Shown here one piece after another: positions 20,088 through 28,626 of a stretch of DNA of 64,000 nt (within the stretch, counting starts at the first letter, position 1; each line of letters begins with the position of its first letter). The translations under genes were made by a program, and so were the position numbers. Under the pieces are notes generated by a model, which ran no database searches, had not been told where the DNA came from, and saw nothing but the letters and a program-made list of their open reading frames with translations. Source of the stretch: Flagellimonas sp. S3867 (lineage in GTDB: Bacteria > Bacteroidota > Bacteroidia > Flavobacteriales > Flavobacteriaceae). The stretch is taken from the NCBI RefSeq assembly GCF_014698935.1, contig NZ_JACVMN010000001.1, positions 806,001-870,000 on the forward strand, given 5' to 3'.

Positions 20088-20897
20088 TTAAAGTTTATAG
20101 TGATTCAACAAAAGTTTCTCATAAACCCTAGCCGGTAAAATTCGTTTTAAGAACAACGAAAGCCGTTGCATAAAATCTCCAACAGGTTGATGAATCTTAG
20201 GGCTTTTACTTTGGATTATGGTATAGACTTTTTTGGCCACATCCATGGGATCTCCGCCAGCATCCACGTGCTCGTTCATAAGGTCCAAGCTTTTCTGGTA
20301 TACCTTTTCATAAGCTGAGCCTTTGACTACCGGTGTATGATAGCGCCCTGCGGCGATATTGGTGGCAAAATCTCCAGGGGCAAGATTGGTTATGGAAACA
20401 CCAAAGCTTTTGGTTTCCATACGTAAGGCCTCCGTTATAATTCCCAAGGCGCCCTTTGATGCTGAATAATATCCTCGAAAAGGCAATCCCATAAAGCCTG
20501 CGATCGAGGTTATGTTAATGATCAATCCCCCACCCTGCTTGCGCATCCGCGGCAAAACGGCCTTCATCATATGCACGGGCCCATGAAAATTAATATCGAA
20601 GACATTAAGAATCTCTTCATGCGGAGTTTCCTCAACCGCACCGGTTATGCCTACTCCGGCATTATTGATCAATATGTCCAGTCTACCTTCTTTCGAAATC
20701 ACATGGGAAACTGCATTTTTAACGCTTTCAGGTTGTTTTACATCCAACTGTACAAGCTCAAAAGCATCAAAATCTGGATAATTCTTCGGGTTTCTTGCCG
20801 TGCCATATACCTTAAAACCTTTGGAAGTAAGAAAAGTTCCGATGGCCTTGCCCAAGCCCGAAGAACCTCCGGTAATTAAAACAACTTTTTTATCCAT
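20088..20897 (-). CDS. SDR family NAD(P)-dependent oxidoreductase
   Basis: This 269-residue protein is a classical short-chain dehydrogenase. It has the nucleotide motif TGGSSGLGKA (about residues 9-18), the NNAG motif (ILINNAGVGI), and the catalytic S-Y-K set in NITSIAG and YYSASKGAL. The substrate cannot be predicted. A C-terminal extension of about 25 residues (FMQRLSLFLKRILPARVYEKLLLNHY) resembles those of SDRs annotated as acting on lipids or steroids. It lies downstream of the SRP RNA gene on the same strand. Confidence 0.92.
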   Translation of the reverse strand: MDKKVVLITGGSSGLGKAIGTFLTSKGFKVYGTARNPKNYPDFDAFELVQLDVKQPESVKNAVSHVISKEGRLDILINNAGVGITGAVEETPHEEILNVFDINFHGPVHMMKAVLPRMRKQGGGLIINITSIAGFMGLPFRGYYSASKGALGIITEALRMETKSFGVSITNLAPGDFATNIAAGRYHTPVVKGSAYEKVYQKSLDLMNEHVDAGGDPMDVAKKVYTIIQSKSPKIHQPVGDFMQRLSLFLKRILPARVYEKLLLNHYKL

Positions 20898-20959
20898 GTC
20901 AGCTGTATACTTTAGGATTGGAAAGATACGTGATTATCAGAATTTAGGGCACAAAAAAA

Positions 20960-21053
20960 GGCAAGCTACCTACATCGCACCGCTACGACCACATACCCTT
21001 GCTGTGTTCCCACCCTGGGGGATTTTGCAGGAGCTGGTCGTGTAGGACTTGCC
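20960..21053 (-). ncRNA. ffs: Signal recognition particle RNA, small bacterial type
   Basis: Read on the minus strand, this 94-base gene starts GGCAAGTCCTACACGACC and ends GGTAGCTTGCC, so the ends pair (GGCAAG with CTTGCC) and further arms GACCA.../...TGGTC extend the rod. The apical domain carries the conserved SRP core in its Bacteroidota form, CCCAGGGTGGGAACACAGCA, equivalent to the GGAA-containing Ffh-binding loop. A run of seven T residues follows a few bases after the 3' end. It would target membrane and secreted proteins with Ffh, which is not in this window. Confidence 0.93.
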
Positions 21054-21058
21054 AAATG

Positions 21059-21088
21059 CAAATATACGACCTTTTAAATTTGCTGCAA
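21059..21088 (-). promoter_or_regulatory. Promoter of the SRP RNA gene
   Basis: On the minus strand TTG (complement of 21086-21088) is followed by 19 bases and TATATTTG (complement of 21059-21066), a full match to the flavobacterial housekeeping promoter. The RNA 5' end lies five bases downstream of the -7 element, the expected spacing. Confidence 0.8.
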
Positions 21089-21124
21089 TCCTATTTCATT
21101 CTTAATTTCGAGGCAATGTGACAA

Positions 21125-22198
21125 ATGATGAAACACGTACATAGAACTATGGTCAAGCTTCTTTCAGTTTTTAGCTTTTTGCTCTTTTTTTTAGGATGTG
21201 GAGGTGAATCAGACCCTGCAAAACTCTTTACTATTCAGTTGGAGGGAAAACAGAACAAGTTTCAACAAAACCAAGAAGTTGGCGTAACCATTAAAAATAA
21301 AAAGGATATCGAAATTTCGGATGTCAGCTATTCCATAGACGGGAAACAACTTCCATTGTCCAACGGAAAACTAAAATTGGACCTTCCCACATTGGGAAAT
21401 AAAAAATTGATGGCAGAAATCAGTTTTGGGGATGAGTCTGTTGAAATTTCAAAGAAACTAAAGCTTTTGGCGCCCAGTGCCCCCGAAATTTATACCTATG
21501 AAATTGTCAATACCTATCCTCACGACCCAAAAGCCTACACCCAAGGATTGGAATTCGATAACGGAACCCTTTATGAGAGTACCGGTAAAAAAGGAGCCTC
21601 CACGGTAAGAAAAGTAGATTTTGAGACCGGAGAGATTCTTCAAAATGTGGCGCTGGACAATTCCGTGTTTGGAGAAGGCATCACCTTGCTCAACAACCAA
21701 TTGTACCAGCTAACCTGGCAGAGTGGGTTTGGTTATGTGTACAATCCATCCAATCTTGAAAAGATAAAGAACTTTAGTTATGGAGAAAGTCGCGAGGGAT
21801 GGGGACTGTGTAACGACGGCATCAAACTGTATAAAAGTGATGGCACCGAAAAAATATGGTTTTTAAATCCATCAACATTGGAGGAACAAGGATATATAGA
21901 AACTGTTACGAACAAATCCATTTTCAATAAGGCCAATGAGTTGGAGTATGTTGATGGGAAGATCTACGCCAACGTATACCAAAAAGAAAGTATGATGATC
22001 ATTGATGCAACTTCAGGTGCCATCGAAGGAGTCATAAATTTTGGTGGATTAAAAGGAAAGATCAAAAAAGGACCGGAATGGGACGACACCAATTCCGTAT
22101 TAAACGGAGTGGCTTACCATAAAGAGCGTGGAACATTTTTCGTCACAGGTAAAAACTGGGACAAGCTCTTTGAAGTTAACATCCGCAAGAAAAAGTAA
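21125..22198 (+). CDS. Glutaminyl-peptide cyclotransferase, plant/bacterial type, lipoprotein
   Basis: This 357-residue protein cyclises N-terminal glutamine to pyroglutamate. It has a lipoprotein signal (FLLFFLGC, C25), a beta-rich region at about 30-115, and a five-bladed beta-propeller QC domain at about 125-355. Family signatures include TYPHDPKAYTQGLEF, YESTGKKGASTVRKVD, EGWGLCNDG and LNGVAYH. Targets are likely exported proteins in the periplasm. The stop codon overlaps the thioesterase start by one base (TAATG), giving an operon of three genes. Confidence 0.92.
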   Translation: MMKHVHRTMVKLLSVFSFLLFFLGCGGESDPAKLFTIQLEGKQNKFQQNQEVGVTIKNKKDIEISDVSYSIDGKQLPLSNGKLKLDLPTLGNKKLMAEISFGDESVEISKKLKLLAPSAPEIYTYEIVNTYPHDPKAYTQGLEFDNGTLYESTGKKGASTVRKVDFETGEILQNVALDNSVFGEGITLLNNQLYQLTWQSGFGYVYNPSNLEKIKNFSYGESREGWGLCNDGIKLYKSDGTEKIWFLNPSTLEEQGYIETVTNKSIFNKANELEYVDGKIYANVYQKESMMIIDATSGAIEGVINFGGLKGKIKKGPEWDDTNSVLNGVAYHKERGTFFVTGKNWDKLFEVNIRKKK

Positions 22199-22593
22199 TG
22201 CAAACCTATACCGAAGTCTTCGATGTACGCCCCAACGACCTTGATGAACTAGAGCATGTAAACAACATAAGGTTTGTGCAGTGGATACAGGAAATTTCTA
22301 AAAAACATTGGTTCAAGGCAACAGATGCTGAAACCAGGGAAAGTTTGATATGGGTGGTGAAAAATCACCATATATCCTATCATAAACAGGCTAAACTGGG
22401 AGATGCAATCCAAATAATCACCTATATTGAGTCAACTACCGGGCCCATATCAAAAAGGGTGGTAGAATTTAAAAACAATAAAACAGGCGTGCTATTAGTT
22501 AAAGGTATAACGGAGTGGTGCCTGTTGGATGCCACCACGTTCAAGCCCAAACGTGTTCCCGTAGCTGTTCAACACCTATTTAATAACACATGA
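22198..22593 (+). CDS. Acyl-CoA thioesterase (hotdog fold, 4HBT type)
   Basis: This 131-residue protein has a single hotdog fold of the YbgC/4-hydroxybenzoyl-CoA thioesterase group. The motif VRPNDLDELEHVNNIRFVQWIQ (about residues 10-31) contains the usual D-x4-HVNN pattern of the active site. It would hydrolyse acyl-CoA thioesters, with unknown chain specificity. The start codon overlaps the cyclase stop, and its own stop overlaps the start of the next gene (ATGA). Confidence 0.9.
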   Translation: MQTYTEVFDVRPNDLDELEHVNNIRFVQWIQEISKKHWFKATDAETRESLIWVVKNHHISYHKQAKLGDAIQIITYIESTTGPISKRVVEFKNNKTGVLLVKGITEWCLLDATTFKPKRVPVAVQHLFNNT

Positions 22594-24146
22594 ACCGTTC
22601 CCTGATCAAATCCTTAGCCTTGGTTGCCATGCTGGTACTGGCCATTTCATGGAGCTCATGCAGAAAGGATTTTGATTATGTTATCAGCTCTGGTAATCTT
22701 GAGTTTTCAAAGGACACCGTTTTTCTTGATACCATTTTCACCAATATTGGAAGCGCAACTTATACGTTAAAAGTATATAATCGCAGTAACGAAGATATTC
22801 TGGTACCCTTTATTGGTTTGGAAACAGGGCAGTCCAGCAGCTATCGCCTAAATGTGGATGGGCAAGCCGGCAAAGAATTCAATGACATCCCCCTTTTGGC
22901 AAAAGATAGCCTCTTTGTGTTCATTGAAACTACTTTTGATGTTTCCCAAACGCCCGATACCGAATTTTTGTATACCGAAAGTCTTTTATTCGGCAGTACC
23001 GGCAACCAGCAAAAAGTTGAGTTGGTGACCCTGGTCAAGGATGCGATTTTTTTATATCCCTCTACGCTGTCCAATGGCACCAAAGAATCGCTGGTACTTG
23101 GTCTGGATGAAAACGGAAACGAAATTCGGATTGAAGGTTTCTTTCTGGAACCGGATGAGCTACAGTTCACCAAAGCAAAACCTTATGTGATTTATGGTTA
23201 CGCAGCCGTTCCCGTAGGGAACACATTGACCATGGACCCCGGAGCAAGGGTACATTTTCATAAAGAATCCGGACTTTTGGTGAGCTCTGGAGCTTCATTA
23301 CACATCAATGGCATATTAAGTGAAGACCAAGAAATGTTGGAAAACGAGGTTATTTTTGAAGGTGACCGACTGGAGCCAGCCTACTCAGATGTTCCCGGGC
23401 AATGGGGAACCGTGTGGCTTCGAGAAGGAAGCACAGACAATCATATATCGTATCTAACCATAAAAAATGCCACTGTTGGATTACGGGTAGAGGGTGATAG
23501 CGTACTTTCCAGCCCCATTTTAACCCTCAGAAACTCGCAAATATTCAATAGCACAAGTCACAACCTTTGGGCCATTTCATCCTACATAGTAGCGGAAAAC
23601 AGCATTTTGGGAAGCGCTGGCGCTAGTTCTTTCTACGGAAACAATGGAGGAAAATATAGCTTCACCCATTGTACTTTGGCCAATTATTGGAACAATGGTA
23701 TCCGTAACTGGCCAACCTTGGCGTTGGATAACTTTGCTGCACTTTCTTCCCAACCTATTACTTTCAATGCGCTGGAACATGCCAATTTTATCAATTGTAT
23801 TATAGATGGAAGCATGCGCTTGGAACTTTCACTTATAACAGATTCCGAAACCGATTTTAATTTCAGTTTTGAGAATTGCCTTTTAAAATTCAATGATTCC
23901 GACAATCAATTTGCGAACAATCCACTATACAATTTATCAGATACGAATCTATACCAAAACCTGTTGCTTAACCAAGAAGCCGATTTTGCCAATCCGTTCC
24001 AAAATCAATTTCAGATCGGGACAAACTCTGCGGCCATCGATACCGCAAATCCGAACATAGCCCCACCCCTTCCTTTGGACATTTTAGGAACGGACAGAGG
24101 ACAGAATCCGGACATTGGTGCATATGAAAATGTTATGGAAAATTAG
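22590..24146 (+). CDS. Lipoprotein with probable right-handed beta-helix
   Basis: This 518-residue protein has a lipoprotein signal (LAISWSSC, C24). Residues about 30-150 are an Ig-like beta domain (SATYTLKVYNRSNEDILVPFIGLETG). Residues about 195-440 are short beta repeats with GNTLTMDPGARVHFHKESGLLVSSGASLHINGIL and later NHISYLTIKNATVGLRV, as in parallel beta-helix proteins. The C-terminus, DRGQNPDIGAYENV, is the ending often seen after beta-helix domains in Bacteroidota surface proteins. It is probably a cell-surface or periplasmic protein with unknown ligand. It overlaps the thioesterase gene by four bases. Confidence 0.85.
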   Translation: MNRSLIKSLALVAMLVLAISWSSCRKDFDYVISSGNLEFSKDTVFLDTIFTNIGSATYTLKVYNRSNEDILVPFIGLETGQSSSYRLNVDGQAGKEFNDIPLLAKDSLFVFIETTFDVSQTPDTEFLYTESLLFGSTGNQQKVELVTLVKDAIFLYPSTLSNGTKESLVLGLDENGNEIRIEGFFLEPDELQFTKAKPYVIYGYAAVPVGNTLTMDPGARVHFHKESGLLVSSGASLHINGILSEDQEMLENEVIFEGDRLEPAYSDVPGQWGTVWLREGSTDNHISYLTIKNATVGLRVEGDSVLSSPILTLRNSQIFNSTSHNLWAISSYIVAENSILGSAGASSFYGNNGGKYSFTHCTLANYWNNGIRNWPTLALDNFAALSSQPITFNALEHANFINCIIDGSMRLELSLITDSETDFNFSFENCLLKFNDSDNQFANNPLYNLSDTNLYQNLLLNQEADFANPFQNQFQIGTNSAAIDTANPNIAPPLPLDILGTDRGQNPDIGAYENVMEN

Positions 24147-24275
24147 TTTTTCTCTAAATTTTATGAGAAAAATCACATGAAATGACTGATTTTGAAGGAA
24201 ATCCATAGTTTTTTTAAGGGAAAACTGCAATAGGTTTTTTTAACTCGTTAGTATCTTGCACCCAGTACGTTAGCT

Positions 24276-25010
24276 ATGGATTATACTTATACCATAATCG
24301 ATTCCTGTGCTGCCTCAAAGCTTCAGTTGCAACTTCATATGCAAGAGTATGAAGATTTTAACTGTGTGGGCTATGCCAGGGATACCAGGGAGGGCTTGAA
24401 CACAATATTGAAGTTCACCCCGGATATGGTATTGATCCACCTGAACGAAAATGGCATTGATCAATTTCAAATGATAACCGAGCTTAACCAGTTTATGCCA
24501 ACACTTCCATTGATCATCGGATATTCCAATTCAAAAAAATACGCGTACAACGCCATCAAGAGTGGCTTTTTCGATTATTGGATCCTTCCGCATAACGAGT
24601 TCGACATCCGAAAGAGCATTATGCGATTACGAAAGCTCTACCCTAAACAGCATATGCCATCTACCATCTGTTTAAAATCCTATAGCGATTATCGTTATTT
24701 GGATACCAACGAGATCCTATATCTAAAATCTGACAACAACGCCACCGACTTTTTTATGAAAAACGGCACAGTGGTCAGTGCATTCAAAACATTAAAATCT
24801 TTTGAGGCAACCTTGCCCAGCTCTTTTATTCGCGTGCACCAAAGCTATATTATAAACAGTAGGTATGTTTCGGGCATTAACTACGGCAAGTTTACCTGCA
24901 CCCTTCGCAACAATAAAGGCAAAGAGCTCCCTTTTACCAAAACCTATAAGGATAAAGTGGATGTTTTAAAGGAAATGCTCTCCAAAACTGCAATAAAGAC
25001 CCTTAATTAG
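24276..25010 (+). CDS. LytTR DNA-binding regulator with degenerate receiver domain
   Basis: This 244-residue protein has the layout of an AlgR/LytR response regulator. Residues 1-120 align to a receiver domain but the phosphoacceptor aspartate is replaced (MVLIHLNENG, H55), the acidic pair is reduced to D9 alone, and the conserved lysine of the KP motif is L104 (WILPH). Phosphorylation is therefore unlikely. Residues about 135-235 are a LytTR domain (YRYLDTNEILYLKSDNNATDFF, FIRVHQSYIINSRYV). It sits upstream of two tiny lipoprotein genes and a histidine kinase/response regulator pair, all on the same strand. Confidence 0.9.
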   Translation: MDYTYTIIDSCAASKLQLQLHMQEYEDFNCVGYARDTREGLNTILKFTPDMVLIHLNENGIDQFQMITELNQFMPTLPLIIGYSNSKKYAYNAIKSGFFDYWILPHNEFDIRKSIMRLRKLYPKQHMPSTICLKSYSDYRYLDTNEILYLKSDNNATDFFMKNGTVVSAFKTLKSFEATLPSSFIRVHQSYIINSRYVSGINYGKFTCTLRNNKGKELPFTKTYKDKVDVLKEMLSKTAIKTLN

Positions 25011-25147
25011 GTCAATTCTTACAGATTCTGTTAAAATTCTAATACAATTGGTGTATACACTAAATCTTTTGTGTACGTACCCTACACTTTTGCAGCTCTA
25101 AATATCTTGTCGCCGTTAACCAAATTTTCTAATCAAAAACATATATT

Positions 25148-25312
25148 ATGAAGAAGACATTGAGCATTTTGGCTGTGGCAGTTATGACATTAGGATTATT
25201 CTCTTGCGAAGCGGAAACCGACGTAGCCGAGACCGAAAACCTATTTGAGAGCATTGGGGATCAGGATTCTACTACTGGCAATAACAGCGGTCAGGACGAT
25301 GGAAGAAACTAA
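25148..25312 (+). CDS. Very small lipoprotein (54 residues)
   Basis: This short gene encodes MKKTLSILAVAVMTLGLFSC followed by an acidic, Asp/Asn/Gly-rich tail ending NNSGQDDGRN. The lipobox is good (GLFSC, C20), so the mature product has only 35 residues. ATG is preceded by the A/T-rich leader typical of this phylum. A second small lipoprotein gene starts 23 bases after its stop. I do not recognise a family. Possible roles are a structural envelope peptide or a ligand for the TPR kinase encoded downstream; this is inference from position only. Confidence 0.75.
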   Translation: MKKTLSILAVAVMTLGLFSCEAETDVAETENLFESIGDQDSTTGNNSGQDDGRN

Positions 25313-25335
25313 TTCTTAAATAAAAATCCCTAAGA

Positions 25336-25554
25336 ATGAAGAAAGCAACCTCTACTCTCGTGTTATTAATTTTTGGGCTTTGCATTTTGGCTTGTTCAAG
25401 GAAGAATATGGAGCCAAGCTCTGGGGTATCTGAAATTACCCCAATATCTAAAATGAATGAAACAAGTGTTGATGAAAACAAGACAAATAATTTTGTTTCA
25501 TACAGTCATTATTCAACCCTAAAATCAATAACCGATGACGAGAGGGAATTGTAG
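25336..25554 (+). CDS. Small lipoprotein (72 residues)
   Basis: The protein starts MKKATSTLVLLIFGLCILAC with a lipobox (CILAC, C20), giving a mature peptide of 53 residues that is polar and Ser/Asn/Thr rich, ending STLKSITDDEREL. No domain is recognised. It lies 23 bases after the other small lipoprotein gene and is followed by a strong terminator, so the two form one transcript. The two signal sequences are similar (MKKT/MKKA starts) but the mature parts are not. Confidence 0.72.
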   Translation: MKKATSTLVLLIFGLCILACSRKNMEPSSGVSEITPISKMNETSVDENKTNNFVSYSHYSTLKSITDDEREL

Positions 25555-25575
25555 TCCCCGATACACATAAAACAT

Positions 25576-25611
25576 AGCCCCTTATCTTAATCGGTTTGGG
25601 GCTTTTTTTTT
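25576..25611 (+). terminator. Rho-independent terminator after the small lipoprotein pair
   Basis: AGCCCC at 25576-25581 pairs with GGGGCT at 25598-25603, followed by a run of nine T residues. It separates the small lipoprotein transcript from the kinase gene. Confidence 0.82.
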
Positions 25612-25660
25612 ACCTTGTAGTAAAAGAAAACAAATAACCGCTTACTTTTAACCTATTACG

Positions 25661-27757
25661 TTGAAAAACAAGAGTTTAATACTATTCTTACTATTATTTA
25701 CCTGTTGTGGAAGACAATCCAAGGAATCTAACATTGGCATTCTTTCCGAGTCTGAGACTATCAATAAGTGGATTAATTCAGCTCGAGATAGTGCTCAACT
25801 ATCACTTGAGCGCAGGAAGCAATATTTAAAGGATGCAGAGTACACAGCCAACACACTTTCCAATGATACCATTCGCCTAGATCATTTGTCCCGGATTTCT
25901 TTGGCATACAAAAAGCTGGGAGACTCCCTAGGGTTTAGGCAAATGAATCTTAAGGTACAGCGATTATCGGAAAAAGACAGCATATTTAAGGCATTGGGTG
26001 AATCCCATTGGGATTTGGCACATTTTCTCAATTCATATGGAGTTATTGATAGCGCCTACTATCATTATGAAAAAGCTTTTAACAGTTTTAATCATCTTCC
26101 AATAGATTCTACTTCTCTTTCTTTAAGGAATAGGATGCGTTTCAGTATGGGATCTATTCAAAAGTATTTTAAAGATTATTTGGGGGCAGAAGCCAATGTT
26201 GCTGAGTCCTTGCGGGTTTTTAATGATTTGGAGGATTATCTAAGGATATACTATTGTGACAATTTATTAGGCACTATAGCCAGTGATATGAAGAACTACA
26301 ATAAGGCGCTGGAATATTTTGAAAAATCGAGAAGTGATTTGGACAAAGTCAAAGATGGTAGACGAGAGAATTTTATCCGGCAAAATCAGAACAATATTGC
26401 CTTTGTATATTTAGAAAACGCTGAATATGGGAAAGCTGAAAAGATTTTCGAAGAGTTGTCGCGAGATATGGATTTAAAATCAAATAATCCAGTTTTATAT
26501 TCTACTGCTTTGGTAAGTTTTGCATACACCGTATTTAATGGCAAAAAAGATTTGGGTACAGCTCAAAGCCTACTCAAAGAAGCCATTGCAATTAATGATA
26601 GCGTTGGCTTTTCGGTTGATCAGGTTCGGGCCAAACAATATTTAGCGGAAGTTTTAGCAGCACAAAATGATACATTAAAAGCGATTGAAGTTGCACATGA
26701 AGCATTGTCATCAGCCAAAGAAACTTCAAATAATGACCATCATTTACTTATCTTGAAACTTCTTACCAATTTGGACAATTACAATGCCACAGCATATTCA
26801 AATGAATACTATGCATTGAATGAAAAGATAAATGAAGAGGAGCGCATTATCCGTGACAAATTTGCCCGTATCCGTTTAGAGACCGACGAGGTTATTGAAC
26901 AAAACGAGGTGCTTACCCGCCAAAAACAGATTTGGATAGGAACCATTTTGGGAATGATAGTCCTTGGACTTGCTGCTTATATTATTATTTCGCAACGTGC
27001 AAGCAATAACAAGCTAAAGTTCGAACAAAAACAACAAGAGTCCAATCAAGAGATTTACAATCTAATGCTTTCCCAACAAGGTAAATTTGAGGAAGGCAAG
27101 AAGCTAGAGAAAAAACGTGTTTCCGAAGAACTGCACGATGGTATTCTTGGCGAAATGCTGGGTATACGACTGATCCTTACCAGCTTGAACGATAAGGAGG
27201 ATGACACTGCCATTCAGCAGCGGGCAGAACTTATTGAAAAACTTCGTGAAGTGGAAGAAGAAATACGCACCATTTCGCACGAACTTAGCAATGCATCTTA
27301 CCAAAAAATTCATAACTTTATTGTATCCATTGAGGAGTTGATCAATACCACGAGCAAATCTTCGGGTATTGAATGTTCTTTTGAATTTGATAAGAAAGTG
27401 GTCTGGGACAGGTTGGTTGGCGATATTAAAATCAATGCCTACCGAATTGTGCAAGAATCACTTCAAAATTGTGTAAAGCATTCCCGTTGCCAAAAGGTGG
27501 ACGTTAGTTTTAACGTAGATGGAAATATGCTAATACTGGTCATCGCAGATGACGGTGTCGGTTTTGATACCGGCAAGGGCAAACGCGGTATAGGCCTTAG
27601 AAATGTAATCTCGCGGGTAGAGAAATTGAACGGAACCTTGAGTTTCGATAGTGAAAAGGGCGTAGGTACAACCGTAAAGGTAGCGTTGCCCACCCAGTAT
27701 GTGAATTTGGACAGCCCAGCCAAAGTTGAAGAATATAGACAGATGTTGAACGTATAA
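25661..27757 (+). CDS. Sensor histidine kinase with N-terminal exported TPR domain
   Basis: This 698-residue kinase begins at a TTG codon with a signal sequence (MKNKSLILFLLLFTCC, a lipobox-like end with a poor fit). Residues about 70-390 are TPR-like helical repeats (YYHYEKAFNSF, GKAEKIFEELS, AIEVAHEALSSA) placed outside the inner membrane. One membrane segment lies at about 424-444. A coiled coil leads to a HisKA_3 dimerisation domain with phospho-histidine H492 in SEELHDGILGEML, and a HATPase_c domain with NAYRIVQESLQN, DDGVGFD and RGIGLRN. It is a NarX/DesK-like kinase, paired with the response regulator 24 bases downstream. Confidence 0.93.
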   Translation: MKNKSLILFLLLFTCCGRQSKESNIGILSESETINKWINSARDSAQLSLERRKQYLKDAEYTANTLSNDTIRLDHLSRISLAYKKLGDSLGFRQMNLKVQRLSEKDSIFKALGESHWDLAHFLNSYGVIDSAYYHYEKAFNSFNHLPIDSTSLSLRNRMRFSMGSIQKYFKDYLGAEANVAESLRVFNDLEDYLRIYYCDNLLGTIASDMKNYNKALEYFEKSRSDLDKVKDGRRENFIRQNQNNIAFVYLENAEYGKAEKIFEELSRDMDLKSNNPVLYSTALVSFAYTVFNGKKDLGTAQSLLKEAIAINDSVGFSVDQVRAKQYLAEVLAAQNDTLKAIEVAHEALSSAKETSNNDHHLLILKLLTNLDNYNATAYSNEYYALNEKINEEERIIRDKFARIRLETDEVIEQNEVLTRQKQIWIGTILGMIVLGLAAYIIISQRASNNKLKFEQKQQESNQEIYNLMLSQQGKFEEGKKLEKKRVSEELHDGILGEMLGIRLILTSLNDKEDDTAIQQRAELIEKLREVEEEIRTISHELSNASYQKIHNFIVSIEELINTTSKSSGIECSFEFDKKVVWDRLVGDIKINAYRIVQESLQNCVKHSRCQKVDVSFNVDGNMLILVIADDGVGFDTGKGKRGIGLRNVISRVEKLNGTLSFDSEKGVGTTVKVALPTQYVNLDSPAKVEEYRQMLNV

Positions 27758-27781
27758 TAGAACAACGTGAAAACAATCAAA

Positions 27782-28450
27782 ATGAAGACACTTCGAATTT
27801 TAGCGATTGATGACCATGAAATGACAATGCTTGGCTACAAGTATATCTTGGAACGCATAGTTTTTGATGGCTATAGCATTATTGTAGATACAGCGAACAC
27901 CTTTGAACTGGGAAAAAGAATGATCGAAGAATCGGTAGATTCCTTTAAATATGACATTCTTTTCTTGGACGTACAAATGTACCCGCCCAATGAAAACCAG
28001 CCCCATTCGGGTGAAGAACTTGGGATTTTGGCGCGTCAGTTGGTGCCCGACACCAAGATTGTATTTATGTCTTCCTTCGGAGATAACTTTCGTATAAATA
28101 GTATTCTAACCACAGTGGATCCCGACGGTTATCTGGTAAAGACCGATATTGATCCCAAAACTTTGGAAGAAGCTGTGAAGGTCATTGCCTTAAATCCGCC
28201 TTATTATTCATCCAAGGCATTGGCGGCAATACGCAAAAAAATATCCAACGATATTAATTTGGATGAAAAGGATAAAAAGATTCTTTATCATTTGTCCATT
28301 GGCACCAAGAACAAAGATCTTGAAAAGTTTATACGGCTTTCTCCTTCTTCCATAGAAAATAGAAAACGTCATTTAAAATCCCTTTTTGGTACCGAAAACG
28401 AGAATGATCTTGCCTTGATCCTGGCTGCAAAAAACAGAGGATTTATCTAA
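27782..28450 (+). CDS. NarL/LuxR-type response regulator
   Basis: This 222-residue regulator has an intact receiver domain (D10, D11 and phosphoacceptor D63 in ILFLDVQM, lysine in VKTD) and a C-terminal LuxR-type helix-turn-helix (about 158-222, LDEKDKKILYHLSIGTKNKD and SPSSIENRKRHLKSLF). I chose the ATG at 27782; a GTG five codons upstream is an alternative. It is the obvious partner of the TPR kinase just upstream. Flavobacterial kinase/regulator pairs of this kind often sense envelope conditions, but the signal here is unknown. Confidence 0.92.
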   Translation: MKTLRILAIDDHEMTMLGYKYILERIVFDGYSIIVDTANTFELGKRMIEESVDSFKYDILFLDVQMYPPNENQPHSGEELGILARQLVPDTKIVFMSSFGDNFRINSILTTVDPDGYLVKTDIDPKTLEEAVKVIALNPPYYSSKALAAIRKKISNDINLDEKDKKILYHLSIGTKNKDLEKFIRLSPSSIENRKRHLKSLFGTENENDLALILAAKNRGFI

Positions 28451-28626
28451 GCAAGTTTTTGTTGACAAATACCTTACATGGATAAAATATGTCCATTTTT
28501 ATTCATTTTTTTTCAAAAAAAGCTTAAAACACAAGAAAACCCCCAGAATTTTTAAGGATTTCCTTCAATCCCGAAAAAAAGATTCGTTTTAACTTTGGTA
28601 GAGAACATTATTCCAATCTACCAAAT

